Shown: positions 7,473 through 16,601, counted from the stretch's first letter. The stretch is 49,756 bases of DNA from JBFGCM01 sp041581135 (GCA_041581135.1 JBFGCM010000016.1:1-49756); one strand, 5' to 3'. Notes: generated by a model from the sequence alone, not told the origin. Numbers and translations: made by a program.

Positions 7473-10400
7473 ATGGTTGAAGAGGATCGGGCGATCCTGC
7501 GCCGCAGCCGGCTCCACGAGCGGCTCGACGAGACCTTGCAGCGACGCCTCACCGTGGTCGTCGCCGGGGCCGGCTTCGGCAAGACGACGTTGGTACGCGA
7601 GTGGGCTGACGCTCAAAACACGGCCTGGCACACCGTCGGCGCCAACGACTCTTCAGTTGCGACATTCGCCAAGTCGCTGGTCAACGCACTGCGGCTGCGT
7701 GTTCCCGACCTGCCGCCCGACCTGCTGCTGACCCTGGAGGGAACCCAAGGACCGGACGCCGACGCCGACGAAGCCGCTCGCGCCGACGCCTACGCCGCCG
7801 CCGTGTGCGACGCACTGCGCGACCGCCAGGCTCGGGACCTGGTCCTCGTGTTCGATGACGTCGAGGAGATCGACGAACGCGGTGCCTCGGCTCGCCTCAT
7901 CAGCGGCATCTGCCGCCAAGCGCCGGACCGCCTCCACGTGGTGCTCGTCAGTCGGCATCCTCCGCCGTTCCGCATCGAGAGGATGCGGGGTCGGGGCGAG
8001 GTCGCCGACCTCACCCCGAGCGACCTGGCCTTCACCCGGGAGGAAACCGTCGAGCTGCTCGGCGGCGACGCCGAGCTCGCCGAACTCATCTTCGAGGTCG
8101 CCCACGGGTGGCCGGCCGGCACCCGCCTCGCCTACGAAGCACTGCGCCACCTGGACGCCACCCAACGCGCCGCCGCCGCCGCCCGCCTCCGCCGACCCGA
8201 CGGGCCTCTCTTCCCGTACCTGGCCGAGGAGGTGTTCGAACAGGAGGAGCCGGCGCTGGTGGAGCTGCTGGCCAGGTTGGCGCCGCTCGACCACTTCAAC
8301 GTCGCCATCGCCACCGCCGTCGGCGGCGACGACAGCGCCGAGCTGCTCCAGATGGCAGAGGCACGAGGCGTCTATCTGGAGCCTGACATCTCCGGCGACG
8401 GCTGGAGATCCCTCACACCCCTGGTACGCACCTACGTGCTGGACCGCTACACCCGCCAAGACACCGGTGAAGTGCTGCTGGTGGCGGCCGAACACCTCGA
8501 GGGGGCCGGCCGCTGGGGTGAGGCGCTCCGCAGCCTCACCGCCGCCGGCCATTCCGACGGTGTCGTCGACCTCCTCGAGAGGCAAGGAACGGCGATGGTG
8601 GCGGCGGCCGACGTCGACCCCGTCGTCGACGCCATCGAAGTCTTGCCGCCGGCGGCGCTCACTCCGCTCATACAGCAGCTGCTCGGCCAGGCCCGGCAGA
8701 TCCAAGGCGACTGGGACGGAGCCCTCGAGGCGTTTCGCGAGCTGGTGCCCGAGGAAGGCGAGATCGACGCCGGGGTCGCCTGGCGGCTCGGCTTGATCCA
8801 CCACCTGCGCGGCGAACTCGACCTGGCGCTCGCCGCCTACGAGCGGGGTTCCATCGACACCGGAGATCATCGTGACCGGGCACTCCTGTGCGGATGGAAG
8901 GCGAGCGTCCACTGGCTCCGCGGCGAGATCGACGTGTGCAAGGAACTGGCGGCACTGGCGATGCGTAGTGCCAGGGCGGGCGACGACAAGCAGGCGCTGG
9001 CCATCACCCACACGGTGCTGGCGATGATCGCCGCCGTAGAGTGCGACCGCCGCGCCAATGAGGCCCACTACCTCCGGGCCCTCGAGTACGCCGAGCGGGC
9101 GCAGGACGTGATGCAGATCATCCGCATCCACGTGAACCGGTCGTCGCTCCATCACGAAGAGGCGTACTACGCCGAGGCGCTCGCCGAGCTCGACGTGGCC
9201 CTCGAACTGGCCAACCTTGCCGGCTTCGCCACCTTCCGCGCCCTCGGCCTGGTGAACCGGGGTGAGGCTCATCTCGGTCTCGGTCGACTCGAAGAGGCGC
9301 GGGCGGACTTCGAGGAGGCGAAGACCGTGTACGGCCGTCTGACCTCTCGCGACATGGGGTATGCACTGCTCGGCCTCGGCAACGTCTACAAGCTGCGTGG
9401 CGACCTGGCGCTGGCGCGCGGCGCTTTCGAAGAGGTGGTCTCTCTCACCGAGGGTACGGAGGATCTCCAGGCTCGCGTGCCCGCCCTGGCAGGACTCGCC
9501 GAGGTGTTGATCGACGACGACCCCGGCACCGCATCGCAGGTGGCCAAAGAAGCAATGGCCGCCGGTCCGGCACTGGGGCACGTGGCGGCGGTGCTGGCTG
9601 CGGCGAGGACTGCACTGGCCCTCGGCGCCGCCCCGGAAGCGGCGCGCCTCGCAGATGAGGCTGCGGCAATCGCCCGCGACCGACGCGACCGGGCAGGATT
9701 GGCCGAGGCGCTGCTGGTGCGAGCCAAGATCCGCGGCGTCGACGACCCCACCATCGACGAGGCCAGGGCGATCTACGAGGACATCGGCAACCCGGTCGGG
9801 GCTGCCTCCGCCGATTGCATCCTGGCCAACATCCGCAACGATGCGGCCCTTGCCGCCGACGTGGCGGCCCGGTTCCGCGAGCTGGGAGCCCGAGGGCTCG
9901 CCGCCGAGGCCGATCAGATCGTGAGCCGCGTCGAGGCCACCGGGTCCGAGGTCGAGATCCGCACCCTGGGCGGCTTTGCGGTCATGCGAAACGGTGACAG
10001 CGTTCCGCCGTCGGCATGGCAGTCCAAGAAGGCGCGGGACGTCCTGAAGATGCTGGTTGCAAAGCGGGGCCGACCCATCCATCGGGAGCAACTGGCGGCG
10101 ATGATGTGGCCTGACGAGGACCCTACGAAGACGGCCAATCGCCTGTCGGTGGCCCTCAGCACCATCCGCACCGTCCTCGATCCGGACAAGGAGGCGGCCC
10201 CCGACCACTACCTGGCCGCCGACCGCACCTCCATTGCGCTCCGTCTGGACAGCATCAATGTCGACCTCGAGCGGTTTCTCCAACTCGCCAACCGCGGCCT
10301 GGAAGCGTGGCGGGCGCGTGATGCCGACGGCGCACGGGCATCGCTCGTGGCGGCCGAGGCGGCGTACTTCGGCGACTTCTTGGAAGAAGACGCGTATGCC

Positions 10401-10676
10401 GACTGGGCCGGCGGCATACGCGACGAAGCGAGGTCGCTGTACATCTCGGTGGCGAACGCCCTGGCGGCAGACGCCGCCGACCAAGACGATCCCGACTCCG
10501 CCGCCCGCTACTTCCTGCGCGTGCTGGAACGAGATCCTTACGACGAGGGCGCGCACCTCGGATTGGTGGACTCCATGGCGGCAGCCGGCCGACACGGCGA
10601 AGCCCGGAGGTTGTACCTGCAGTACTGCGCCCGCATGGAGGAGATCGACGTGGAGGCGGCTCCGTACCCGTCGTAG
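7473..10676 (+). CDS. Large ATPase/TPR transcriptional regulator with C-terminal BTAD domain (MalT/SARP-like)
   Basis: 1067 residues. An N-terminal STAND-type NTPase has Walker A AGAGFGKTTLV (about residues 31-41) and Walker B DLVLVFDDVEEID near 130. A winged-helix region and a long array of TPR-like helices follow (about 350-810; for example LVNRGEAHLGLGRLEEARAD and ALLGLGNVYKLRGDLALARG). From about residue 826 comes a DNA-binding winged helix (EIRTLGGFAVMRNG, KARDVLKMLVAKRGRPIHRE) and a BTAD domain ending in YLQYCARMEEIDVEAAPYP. Proteins of this build are ligand-gated activators. The usual order of SARP proteins, with the DNA-binding domain at the N-terminus, is reversed here. Divergent from the thrC-like gene; target and inducer unknown. 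Confidence 0.9.
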   Translation: MVEEDRAILRRSRLHERLDETLQRRLTVVVAGAGFGKTTLVREWADAQNTAWHTVGANDSSVATFAKSLVNALRLRVPDLPPDLLLTLEGTQGPDADADEAARADAYAAAVCDALRDRQARDLVLVFDDVEEIDERGASARLISGICRQAPDRLHVVLVSRHPPPFRIERMRGRGEVADLTPSDLAFTREETVELLGGDAELAELIFEVAHGWPAGTRLAYEALRHLDATQRAAAAARLRRPDGPLFPYLAEEVFEQEEPALVELLARLAPLDHFNVAIATAVGGDDSAELLQMAEARGVYLEPDISGDGWRSLTPLVRTYVLDRYTRQDTGEVLLVAAEHLEGAGRWGEALRSLTAAGHSDGVVDLLERQGTAMVAAADVDPVVDAIEVLPPAALTPLIQQLLGQARQIQGDWDGALEAFRELVPEEGEIDAGVAWRLGLIHHLRGELDLALAAYERGSIDTGDHRDRALLCGWKASVHWLRGEIDVCKELAALAMRSARAGDDKQALAITHTVLAMIAAVECDRRANEAHYLRALEYAERAQDVMQIIRIHVNRSSLHHEEAYYAEALAELDVALELANLAGFATFRALGLVNRGEAHLGLGRLEEARADFEEAKTVYGRLTSRDMGYALLGLGNVYKLRGDLALARGAFEEVVSLTEGTEDLQARVPALAGLAEVLIDDDPGTASQVAKEAMAAGPALGHVAAVLAAARTALALGAAPEAARLADEAAAIARDRRDRAGLAEALLVRAKIRGVDDPTIDEARAIYEDIGNPVGAASADCILANIRNDAALAADVAARFRELGARGLAAEADQIVSRVEATGSEVEIRTLGGFAVMRNGDSVPPSAWQSKKARDVLKMLVAKRGRPIHREQLAAMMWPDEDPTKTANRLSVALSTIRTVLDPDKEAAPDHYLAADRTSIALRLDSINVDLERFLQLANRGLEAWRARDADGARASLVAAEAAYFGDFLEEDAYADWAGGIRDEARSLYISVANALAADAADQDDPDSAARYFLRVLERDPYDEGAHLGLVDSMAAAGRHGEARRLYLQYCARMEEIDVEAAPYPS

Positions 10677-10843
10677 GGCCCGTCGTTGTTGGCATTCGAC
10701 GCCTTAAGGCAACCAAAAGAGGCGCGTGGGACAGTACCGCCGGTGATCGAGACGCGCGGTGTTCGAGGGGGGCACTGGACGATCACCGGGCCAGCAGGGG
10801 GGAACGGGCAACCGGGGGATGCGTCCGGCCGTACAGTCGGTGG

Positions 10844-10861
10844 CCGCCTCGAAAGAGGCGG
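10844..10861 (+). terminator. Short perfect hairpin with GAAA tetraloop
   Basis: CCGCCTC, loop GAAA, GAGGCGG lies between the regulator stop (10676) and the convergent PH-like gene (stop at 10933). It has no U-tract. It is the only structure I see in the 256-bp gap 10677-10932 and may serve both strands as a terminator. Confidence 0.4.
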
Positions 10862-10932
10862 GCACCTCGCGGTCTCGTTCTCCGGCCGACGGCTCCCTCG
10901 AGCGAGCCCGGGGACAGGACGGCGGCTGCCGG

Positions 10933-11316
10933 CTACGGATACAACCAGTCGACGAACTCGCGCGCCCGCTGGACCACCGGCCGATAGCGCTCGTGCACCC
11001 AGATGCCGGGAAGAGCCTCTCCCCACAGCTCACCGATCAGCGACGTGCCCGGCCAGATGTCGTCGGTACGCCGCAACTTCGCCAGCGGGCGGCGATCCTC
11101 GACGCGGCGAGGGGTCGTGCGATGCCACAGACCGGTCACGATGAGCACGACGCTTCGCGTGGTGACGGCCACGATCCGGGTGGAGCCGCCCTCACTAGCC
11201 GGCGCGTCGAAGTTGGCACCCATGAAGACGAACCTCAGCTCTTCGCCCTCGTCGAGGAACGGCATGATCCGCTCGCCCAGGCGATGGCGAAGACCGAGCA
11301 CGTGTGGTGGTGTCAC
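10933..11316 (-). CDS. Hypothetical protein, PH-like fold suspected
   Basis: 127 residues, not recognised. The alternating strands (EELRFVFMGANF, TRIVAVTTRSVVLIVTG) followed by a C-terminal helix (ERYRPVVQRAREFVDWLY) resemble the bacterial PH-like domain proteins common in actinobacteria, where LWHRTTPRRVEDR-type segments precede the last strand. There is no signal peptide or membrane segment. The gene is convergent with the large regulator and divergent from the PTS operon, separated from the latter by about 120 bp. Function unknown. Confidence 0.62.
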   Translation of the reverse strand: MTPPHVLGLRHRLGERIMPFLDEGEELRFVFMGANFDAPASEGGSTRIVAVTTRSVVLIVTGLWHRTTPRRVEDRRPLAKLRRTDDIWPGTSLIGELWGEALPGIWVHERYRPVVQRAREFVDWLYP

Positions 11317-11382
11317 CCGTGGAAGCGTACCGATCCACCTGGCTTACCCACCGCCCAACGGCGGCCCTCCACCGGCCTCGAC

Positions 11383-11388
11383 TAAGGT
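11383..11388 (+). promoter_or_regulatory. Candidate -10 box (TAAGGT) of the mannitol PTS operon
   Basis: TAAGGT is 45 nt before the GTG at 11434; the leader carries a GGGAGGA Shine-Dalgarno sequence just before the start. This is the only promoter-like box I see ahead of the first gene of the overlapping gene run. Confidence 0.35.
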
Positions 11389-11433
11389 CACGCCGCGAGC
11401 CGCGCCGTGGGCGTGTGCTGCTCGGGAGGACAT

Positions 11434-12111
11434 GTGACGAGCAGACAAGAGCCCACCTTCGGCATCAGTGTGGCGGAGATCTTCCGCACCGGCGTCGTCG
11501 GGTACGCCAAGAACGTCGTCCCGTTAACTGCCGCCGCACTCGGTACGCTGGGCACCTACGCCCTCTTCCGGATCCCGGCGCAATCCGCCCTCAATGCCGA
11601 CGACGTCGTCCGCTCGCTCATCCTCGACCTGGTCGGCCTGGTGCTGGCTGCCGTGGCCGCCTACCCCTGGTACTGGTACGCACTCGATGTCGTCGACGGG
11701 CGGCCCGTCGATGTAGGTGCTCCGTTTCAAGCGCCGGACCGCCTCCCGGCCCAATTCGTCGCGTCGATCTTCTTCTGGGCGGGCGTGCTGTTCGGCTTGC
11801 GCTACCTCTTCGGGCTCCCGTCGATCGTGATCGCCGTGCTCTATGCGTTCTATGGCTTCGTCATCGCCGACGGCAAGACCAAAGGGGCGATGCGCGCCCT
11901 CGGCAAGAGCGTGGCGATCGGCGAGGGCAAGCGGCTCGGCATCTTCGCCCTGGCCGGTCTGTTCCTCGTATTCAATCTCTTCGGGGCCATCGCCGTCGGC
12001 TTCGAGGTGAGCGCTCTCACCATCGTCCTTGCCATCCTCGGTGTCGCGGTGACCAGCAGCATCACCATGGTGGCGGGCGCCAAGGTATACCGAATCCTGG
12101 AGGCAACATGA
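11434..12111 (+). CDS. Integral membrane protein, first gene of the mannitol PTS operon
   Basis: 225 residues with about five hydrophobic segments (VVPLTAAALGTLGTYALF, LILDLVGLVLAAVAAYPWYW, VASIFFWAGVLFGLRYLFG, the region after LPSIVIAVLYAFYGFVIA, and two near the C-terminus). The GTG at 11434 has GGGAGGA upstream and gives the N-terminus VTSRQEPTFGIS; an upstream start at 11407 is less likely. Its stop overlaps the ptsI start (ATGA). The YciC/DUF4013-like pattern of paired hydrophobic hairpins around KGAMRALGKSVAIGEGKR suggests a small multi-span protein of unknown role. Position implies a function tied to mannitol uptake, perhaps an accessory membrane factor, but this is inference. Confidence 0.72.
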   Translation: MTSRQEPTFGISVAEIFRTGVVGYAKNVVPLTAAALGTLGTYALFRIPAQSALNADDVVRSLILDLVGLVLAAVAAYPWYWYALDVVDGRPVDVGAPFQAPDRLPAQFVASIFFWAGVLFGLRYLFGLPSIVIAVLYAFYGFVIADGKTKGAMRALGKSVAIGEGKRLGIFALAGLFLVFNLFGAIAVGFEVSALTIVLAILGVAVTSSITMVAGAKVYRILEAT

Positions 12112-13799
12112 AACAGCTCAGCGGCGCGGCGGCTTCCCCCGGAATCGCCATCGGCCCGGCGTTCGTCATCACCGAGACCGACATCGAGATGCCTGAGTAC
12201 TCCGACCCGGCGAGTGCCTTCTCCGAGGCCGCATCTGCGGTGGCGACCGAGCTCCAAGAGCTGCAGCAACAGGCAGCCGCCGCAGAGCGAGAGGAGGCTG
12301 CAGCGGTGTTGGGAGCGCAAGCGCTCATGGCCGAGGACCCGATGCTGGGCGACGGCGTTTCTGAGCTCCTCGCAACAGGCACGCCACTCGACGATGCCAT
12401 CACCACGGCATCCCAGACCATCTCGTCGACACTGGCCACCCTCGACGACGAGTACCTGGCGGCGCGGTCCGCGGACATCCTCGAGGTGGCGGAGCGCATC
12501 CGATACCGCCTCGCCGGCGTGGAGCAGGCCGGGCTCGATTCGATGACTGCTCCTGCGGTGGTCGTGGCAACCGCCCTGACGGCAGCCGACACTGCCGGCA
12601 TGGACGCAGAACTGGTGGTCGGATTCGTCACCGAGCAGGGCGGACCGACCGGCCACGTCGCCGTCATCGCCAGGTCGCTGGGGATTCCGGCGGTGGTGGC
12701 GACTCCGGGGGCGACGGCACAGGCCGCTGATGCCCAGACGGTCGCGCTCGATGGCGGAACCGGGGAGGTGGTCCTCGATCCTGACGACGCCGCAGCAGCC
12801 GACTTCGAACAACGGCAGCGTGACATGCTGGCGCGCGCCGCCATCGCCGAGCAGTACCGCTCGAAGCGAGTGAGCTTCGGCGCCGTGGAGATGCGCATCG
12901 CCGGCAACGTCGGGAACACCGCTGACGTCCAGGAGGCGGTCGCCTCGGGTGCCGACGGCATCGGCCTGTACCGGACCGAGTTCCTCTTTCTCGACCGAGC
13001 CGAGCCCCCGACGGAGGAAGAGCAGTACGAGGCGTATGCCGCAGCAGTGGAGGCTTTCGATCATCCGGTGGTGATCCGGACGCTGGACATCGGTGGTGAC
13101 AAGCCGGCGCCCTACTTGACGCTTCCCGAGGAGGAGAACCCGTTCCTCGGCGTCCGCGCCGTCCGCCTGTACGAGGAGTTCGGCCATGTGTTCCGGTCCC
13201 AAGTGCGGGCGCTGCTGCGTGCGTCGGCGCTCGGTGACCTGTGGATCATGGTCCCGATGATCGCTACCACCGAAGACTGGGAAGGCGTAGCCGGTCTCAT
13301 CGACACCTACCGCGCCGAGCTGACCTCCGAAGGAGTCACCATCGGCGAACCGAAGCTCGGTGTCATGATCGAGGTCCCGGCGGCGGCGTTGATCGCTTCC
13401 CATCTGGCACGCCACGTGGACTTCTTCTCGATCGGCACGAACGACCTCACTCAGTACATCATGGCGGCAGATCGCACCCACGGCGGGCTTCACCGCTATG
13501 CGGACGCGGCGCACCCGGCGGTGCTCAGCCTGTGTGCCGCCACCGCGGTAGCGGCGACGGGGGCCGGTATCTCCGTCGCGGTGTGCGGAGAGGCCGCGGC
13601 CGACCCTGTCACCGCGCTCCTCTTCGCCGCCATGGGCATGGACAAGCTGTCGGTGACCCCGCGCGCCGTTGGCATCGTGAAAGCGACGATCGATCGAGCC
13701 GACCATGCCACGGCCCAGAGCGCACTCGAGGCGGCGCTCGCCGCCCGGTCCGCATCTGACGTGCGGGACATCGTTGCACGCCTCATCGACGACTCCTGA
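12108..13799 (+). CDS. ptsI: Phosphoenolpyruvate-protein phosphotransferase (PTS enzyme I)
   Basis: 563 residues, full-length EI. It autophosphorylates from PEP and passes the phosphate to HPr. The N-terminal HPr-binding helical region is followed by the phosphohistidine segment GGPTGHVAVIARSLGIPAV with His183, then the PEP-binding barrel: GIGLYRTEFLFLDR, LDIGGDKPAPYL, GVMIEVPAAALIA, FFSIGTNDLTQYIMAADRT and the catalytic-cysteine segment AVCGEAAADP. The usual GGRTSH around the active histidine reads GGPTGH here. The gene overlaps both neighbours (ATGA upstream, TGATG downstream), so translation is coupled. Finding EI inside a sugar-specific operon suggests a self-contained phosphorelay. Confidence 0.96.
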   Translation: MKQLSGAAASPGIAIGPAFVITETDIEMPEYSDPASAFSEAASAVATELQELQQQAAAAEREEAAAVLGAQALMAEDPMLGDGVSELLATGTPLDDAITTASQTISSTLATLDDEYLAARSADILEVAERIRYRLAGVEQAGLDSMTAPAVVVATALTAADTAGMDAELVVGFVTEQGGPTGHVAVIARSLGIPAVVATPGATAQAADAQTVALDGGTGEVVLDPDDAAAADFEQRQRDMLARAAIAEQYRSKRVSFGAVEMRIAGNVGNTADVQEAVASGADGIGLYRTEFLFLDRAEPPTEEEQYEAYAAAVEAFDHPVVIRTLDIGGDKPAPYLTLPEEENPFLGVRAVRLYEEFGHVFRSQVRALLRASALGDLWIMVPMIATTEDWEGVAGLIDTYRAELTSEGVTIGEPKLGVMIEVPAAALIASHLARHVDFFSIGTNDLTQYIMAADRTHGGLHRYADAAHPAVLSLCAATAVAATGAGISVAVCGEAAADPVTALLFAAMGMDKLSVTPRAVGIVKATIDRADHATAQSALEAALAARSASDVRDIVARLIDDS

Positions 13800-15310
13800 T
13801 GACCATCCCGCTCGACAGCCGGGAGACACGCATCGTGCGCTGGCTGTTGGATCAGGACCGGCCGAGACGAACCGACGACCTGGCCACCGACCTCGGGTTG
13901 AGCCAGCGTGCGGTGAGGTATCGGCTCGGTGGCATCGAGCGATACCTGGCGGGCCGGCAGCTCGCGTTGACCCGCCAACGCGGCGTCGGAATCTGGGTGG
14001 AGGGCTCAGACAACGCCAAAGAGTCGGTGCGCGCCGAGCTCGACGACCAAGGAGATGCGGCCACGCGGGTCTTCGCCCGCGACCGCCGAACCGATGTCGT
14101 TCGCGCCAACCTCCTCGCCCACGCCCCCGATGTGCTCTCGATCGACGAACTGCAGCGGCTCTTGGAGGTGTCCAAGACGTCTGCCCGCAGGGACGTGCAG
14201 AGGTGTGAGCCGTGGCTGGAAAGCCAAGGCCTGTACCTGGTTCGCAAGCCCGGGGTGGGCATCAACGTCGCCGGGCCCGAAGCAACCATCCGTCAGGCCA
14301 TGGTCAAGCTCGTGCTCGAGGCCGTCGCCCGCGACGTCCTCTATGAGCTGGCCCGCTCGGATGAGCGTCAAGCGAAGCTGGTCCACGTCAAGGTCAACGC
14401 GGGTATGCGCGACTTCCTCTCGGCGCTCCCCTTGCACGCCTGTTGGCTGTTGGTGGAGGACCTGGAGGCCGCCCCACAGCTGCCCGGAGAGGGGGAACTG
14501 CTCCTCCCCATCCACCTCGCAGTGGCCGCCAACCGAATCCGGAGGGGCCGCACGCTCGACCTCGAAGCGGGGTTGCTCCGGTCGCTCACCGACCATCCGG
14601 TGTTCCCTACGGCAGAGGGCCTCGCCACCCGCCTGGCCGACGTGATCGGCGAGCCCGTGCCCGATGCCGAGGTAGCCGGCATCACGCAGTTCCTCCTCGG
14701 GCTGGCCTCCCTGGGTGGAACGATCGCTCCAGACGAGCGGCACGCCGCGATGGTCGACGAGATCTTGGCGACTTCCGCCGACATGCTGCACCCCATCCTT
14801 CGCGACGACGTCGAGCTGCGAAGGAGCCTGAGCCGCCACATCGAGCGGCTGTCGGTACGTATGCGGTATGCCTTGCCGGTCCACAATCCTCTGCTCCAGG
14901 AGCTCGTCGAGCGGTACCCGGAGGTCCACGCCGTGGCCGAGCAGATCGCTGACGGGTTATCGGCTCAGCTCGGTGTCCGCATCCCGGAGGATGAGGTCGG
15001 TTTCATCACCATGTATCTTTCCGGCGCGATGGAGCGAGCGAGCCTGCGCCCGCGCAAGCGGGCGGTCGTGGTGTGTCCCAGCGGGATGGCCACCGTGTGG
15101 ATCCTGGTCTCACGGATCCAGGCCGAATTTCCTCAACTGGAACTCGTCGACGTGATCTCCGCCACCGACTACGAGACCGCCCGCCCCACCGACGCCGATG
15201 TGGTCATCTCCACCGTTGAACTGGATGGCCTGCCAAGCGATATCGACGTGGTCGTCGTGAACCCGCTGCTCAGTGGCGAGGACCTACGAGCCATCGCCAA
15301 GCGCCTCTGA
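13799..15310 (+). CDS. mtlR: MtlR/BglG-type PRD transcriptional activator with C-terminal IIB-like domain, no IIA domain
   Basis: 503 residues. An N-terminal HTH (DLATDLGLSQRAVRYRLGGIERYL) and a second helical region (LQRLLEVSKTSARRDVQRCEPWL) precede two PRDs (about 190-300 and 305-410). The C-terminal GatB-like IIB domain (about 415-503) has a phosphocysteine motif VVVCPSGMATVWILVSRI. Classical MtlR proteins end in a IIA domain, which is absent. In PRD2 the first histidine is kept (HIERLSVRMRY), but the segment EDEVGFITMYLSGAMER has Tyr where the second phosphorylatable His usually lies. The family activates mannitol operons and is controlled by PTS phosphorylation. Its start overlaps the ptsI stop (TGATG). 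Confidence 0.88.
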   Translation: MTIPLDSRETRIVRWLLDQDRPRRTDDLATDLGLSQRAVRYRLGGIERYLAGRQLALTRQRGVGIWVEGSDNAKESVRAELDDQGDAATRVFARDRRTDVVRANLLAHAPDVLSIDELQRLLEVSKTSARRDVQRCEPWLESQGLYLVRKPGVGINVAGPEATIRQAMVKLVLEAVARDVLYELARSDERQAKLVHVKVNAGMRDFLSALPLHACWLLVEDLEAAPQLPGEGELLLPIHLAVAANRIRRGRTLDLEAGLLRSLTDHPVFPTAEGLATRLADVIGEPVPDAEVAGITQFLLGLASLGGTIAPDERHAAMVDEILATSADMLHPILRDDVELRRSLSRHIERLSVRMRYALPVHNPLLQELVERYPEVHAVAEQIADGLSAQLGVRIPEDEVGFITMYLSGAMERASLRPRKRAVVVCPSGMATVWILVSRIQAEFPQLELVDVISATDYETARPTDADVVISTVELDGLPSDIDVVVVNPLLSGEDLRAIAKRL

Positions 15311-15327
15311 CACTGCGGGCGTGCTGC

Positions 15328-15349
15328 GGCGACTTTGTCACAAGTCGCC
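15328..15349. promoter_or_regulatory. Inverted repeat between mtlR and the IIC gene
   Basis: GGCGACTT, 6-nt spacer, AAGTCGCC: perfect 8-bp arms, 18 nt after the mtlR stop and about 80 nt before the IIC start. The spacing and absence of a U-tract fit an activator site (possibly MtlR) for a second promoter as well as a weak terminator. The 117-nt gap is much longer than the other junctions in this operon, except the IIC-IIB gap. Confidence 0.45.
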
Positions 15350-15427
15350 TGTCGCATATTTGCTGTTGCGTGAACGGAACATGACGGGCATTCTCGTACT
15401 CGGAGTGATGGACGAGGAGGAGACCGT

Positions 15428-16573
15428 ATGAAGGAAACGATCCAGCGTTTCGGTGGTCGGCTCGCCGGCATGATCATCCCGAACATCGGGGCATTCATCG
15501 CGTGGGGGCTGATCACCGCGCTGTTCATCCCGACGGGATGGCTGGCGAAGACGAATCTCGACTGGGACTGGGACCTGATCACGAGCGATCTCGTCGGCCC
15601 CATGATCGTGTACCTGTTGCCGCTGCTGATCGCGTACACCGGCGGCAAGATGGTGCATGGACACCGCGGCGGCGTCCTGGGGGCGATCGCCGCTATGGGT
15701 GTCATCGGCGGCGCGGCGTTCGAGCTCGGTTCTGGTGCCGCAGGAGATCCGCCCCAGTTCCTTGGCGCCATGGTCATCGGCCCGCTCGCCGGCTGGCTCA
15801 TGCGCATCGTGGACGACTGGCTGGAGGACCGGACCCCGGCCGGCTTCGAGATGTTGTACAACAACTTCTCCCAAGGCATCCTCGGCATCATCCTCGTGCT
15901 GATCGGCTATGTCGTCATCGGGCCGATCATGGCTGCGATCGCCACCGCGTTCGGCAACCTGGTCGAAGGCATCGCAGACGCCGGTCTACTTCCGCTGGCC
16001 GACATACCGATCGAGGTCGGCAAGGTGCTGTTCTTGAACAACGCCATAAACCACGGCGTGCTGACCCCGCTGGGTGCCACCGACGTGGCCGAAACGGGAC
16101 GCTCGATCTACTTCATGCTCGAGTCGAACCCCGGCCCTGGCCTCGGTCTGCTGGGTGCGTACTGGTTCGCCGGCAAGGGCCTGGCCAAGCTGTCTGCCCC
16201 CGGTGCGATCATCGTGCACTTCTTCGGTGGCATTCACGAGGTGTACTTCCCGTATGTGCTGATGAATCCGGTCATGATCGTGGCCATGTGGGCCGGAGGC
16301 ATCTCCGCCGACATCATCTTCGTCGCAACGGGCGCAGGGCTCACGGGTCCCCCGTCGCCGGGCAGTATCTTCGCCTATCTCACGTTCCTGCCGAGCAGCG
16401 CCGGAGCGGCAATAGGTGTGCTTCTCGGGGTCGCCGTCGGAGCGATCATGGCCTTTGTCGTGGGCACGGTGCTCCTCAGGCTGTTCCCGGTGCGGGACAT
16501 GGAGGACACCGACGCCGACGCCGAAATCGGCGATGCGATCACGCACATCCCGGGAGTCCAGATCCCCAGCTGA
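15428..16573 (+). CDS. mtlA: PTS mannitol-type permease IIC subunit
   Basis: 381 residues, membrane-embedded sugar channel. Family landmarks are the N-terminal GRLAGMIIPNIGAFIAWGL, the GGKMVHGHRGGVLGAIAAMG loop, the NNFSQGILG region, FLNNAINHGVLTPLG, and the substrate-loop motif GAIIVHFFGGIHEVYFPYVL (GGIHEIYFPY in known MtlA). It imports mannitol while the IIB domain phosphorylates it. Unlike E. coli MtlA (IICBA in one chain), the protein ends after IIC with a short acidic tail (DMEDTDADAEIGD). The ATG at 15428 follows GAGGAGGAG. It is followed by a hairpin and the IIB gene. Confidence 0.94.
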   Translation: MKETIQRFGGRLAGMIIPNIGAFIAWGLITALFIPTGWLAKTNLDWDWDLITSDLVGPMIVYLLPLLIAYTGGKMVHGHRGGVLGAIAAMGVIGGAAFELGSGAAGDPPQFLGAMVIGPLAGWLMRIVDDWLEDRTPAGFEMLYNNFSQGILGIILVLIGYVVIGPIMAAIATAFGNLVEGIADAGLLPLADIPIEVGKVLFLNNAINHGVLTPLGATDVAETGRSIYFMLESNPGPGLGLLGAYWFAGKGLAKLSAPGAIIVHFFGGIHEVYFPYVLMNPVMIVAMWAGGISADIIFVATGAGLTGPPSPGSIFAYLTFLPSSAGAAIGVLLGVAVGAIMAFVVGTVLLRLFPVRDMEDTDADAEIGDAITHIPGVQIPS

Positions 16574-16601
16574 TCGCCCCGAACAACGTCGTAGTACCAG
16601 A

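Noticed and set aside
7653..10595. 980-aa open frame on the minus strand opposite the large regulator
   Set aside because: Shadow of the real plus-strand gene caused by GC-rich codon bias; His/Arg/Gly/Val-rich composition and no recognisable motif.
11850..13829. 659-aa open frame on the minus strand opposite ptsI
   Set aside because: The plus strand encodes unmistakable enzyme I; the antisense frame is low-complexity and has no motifs.
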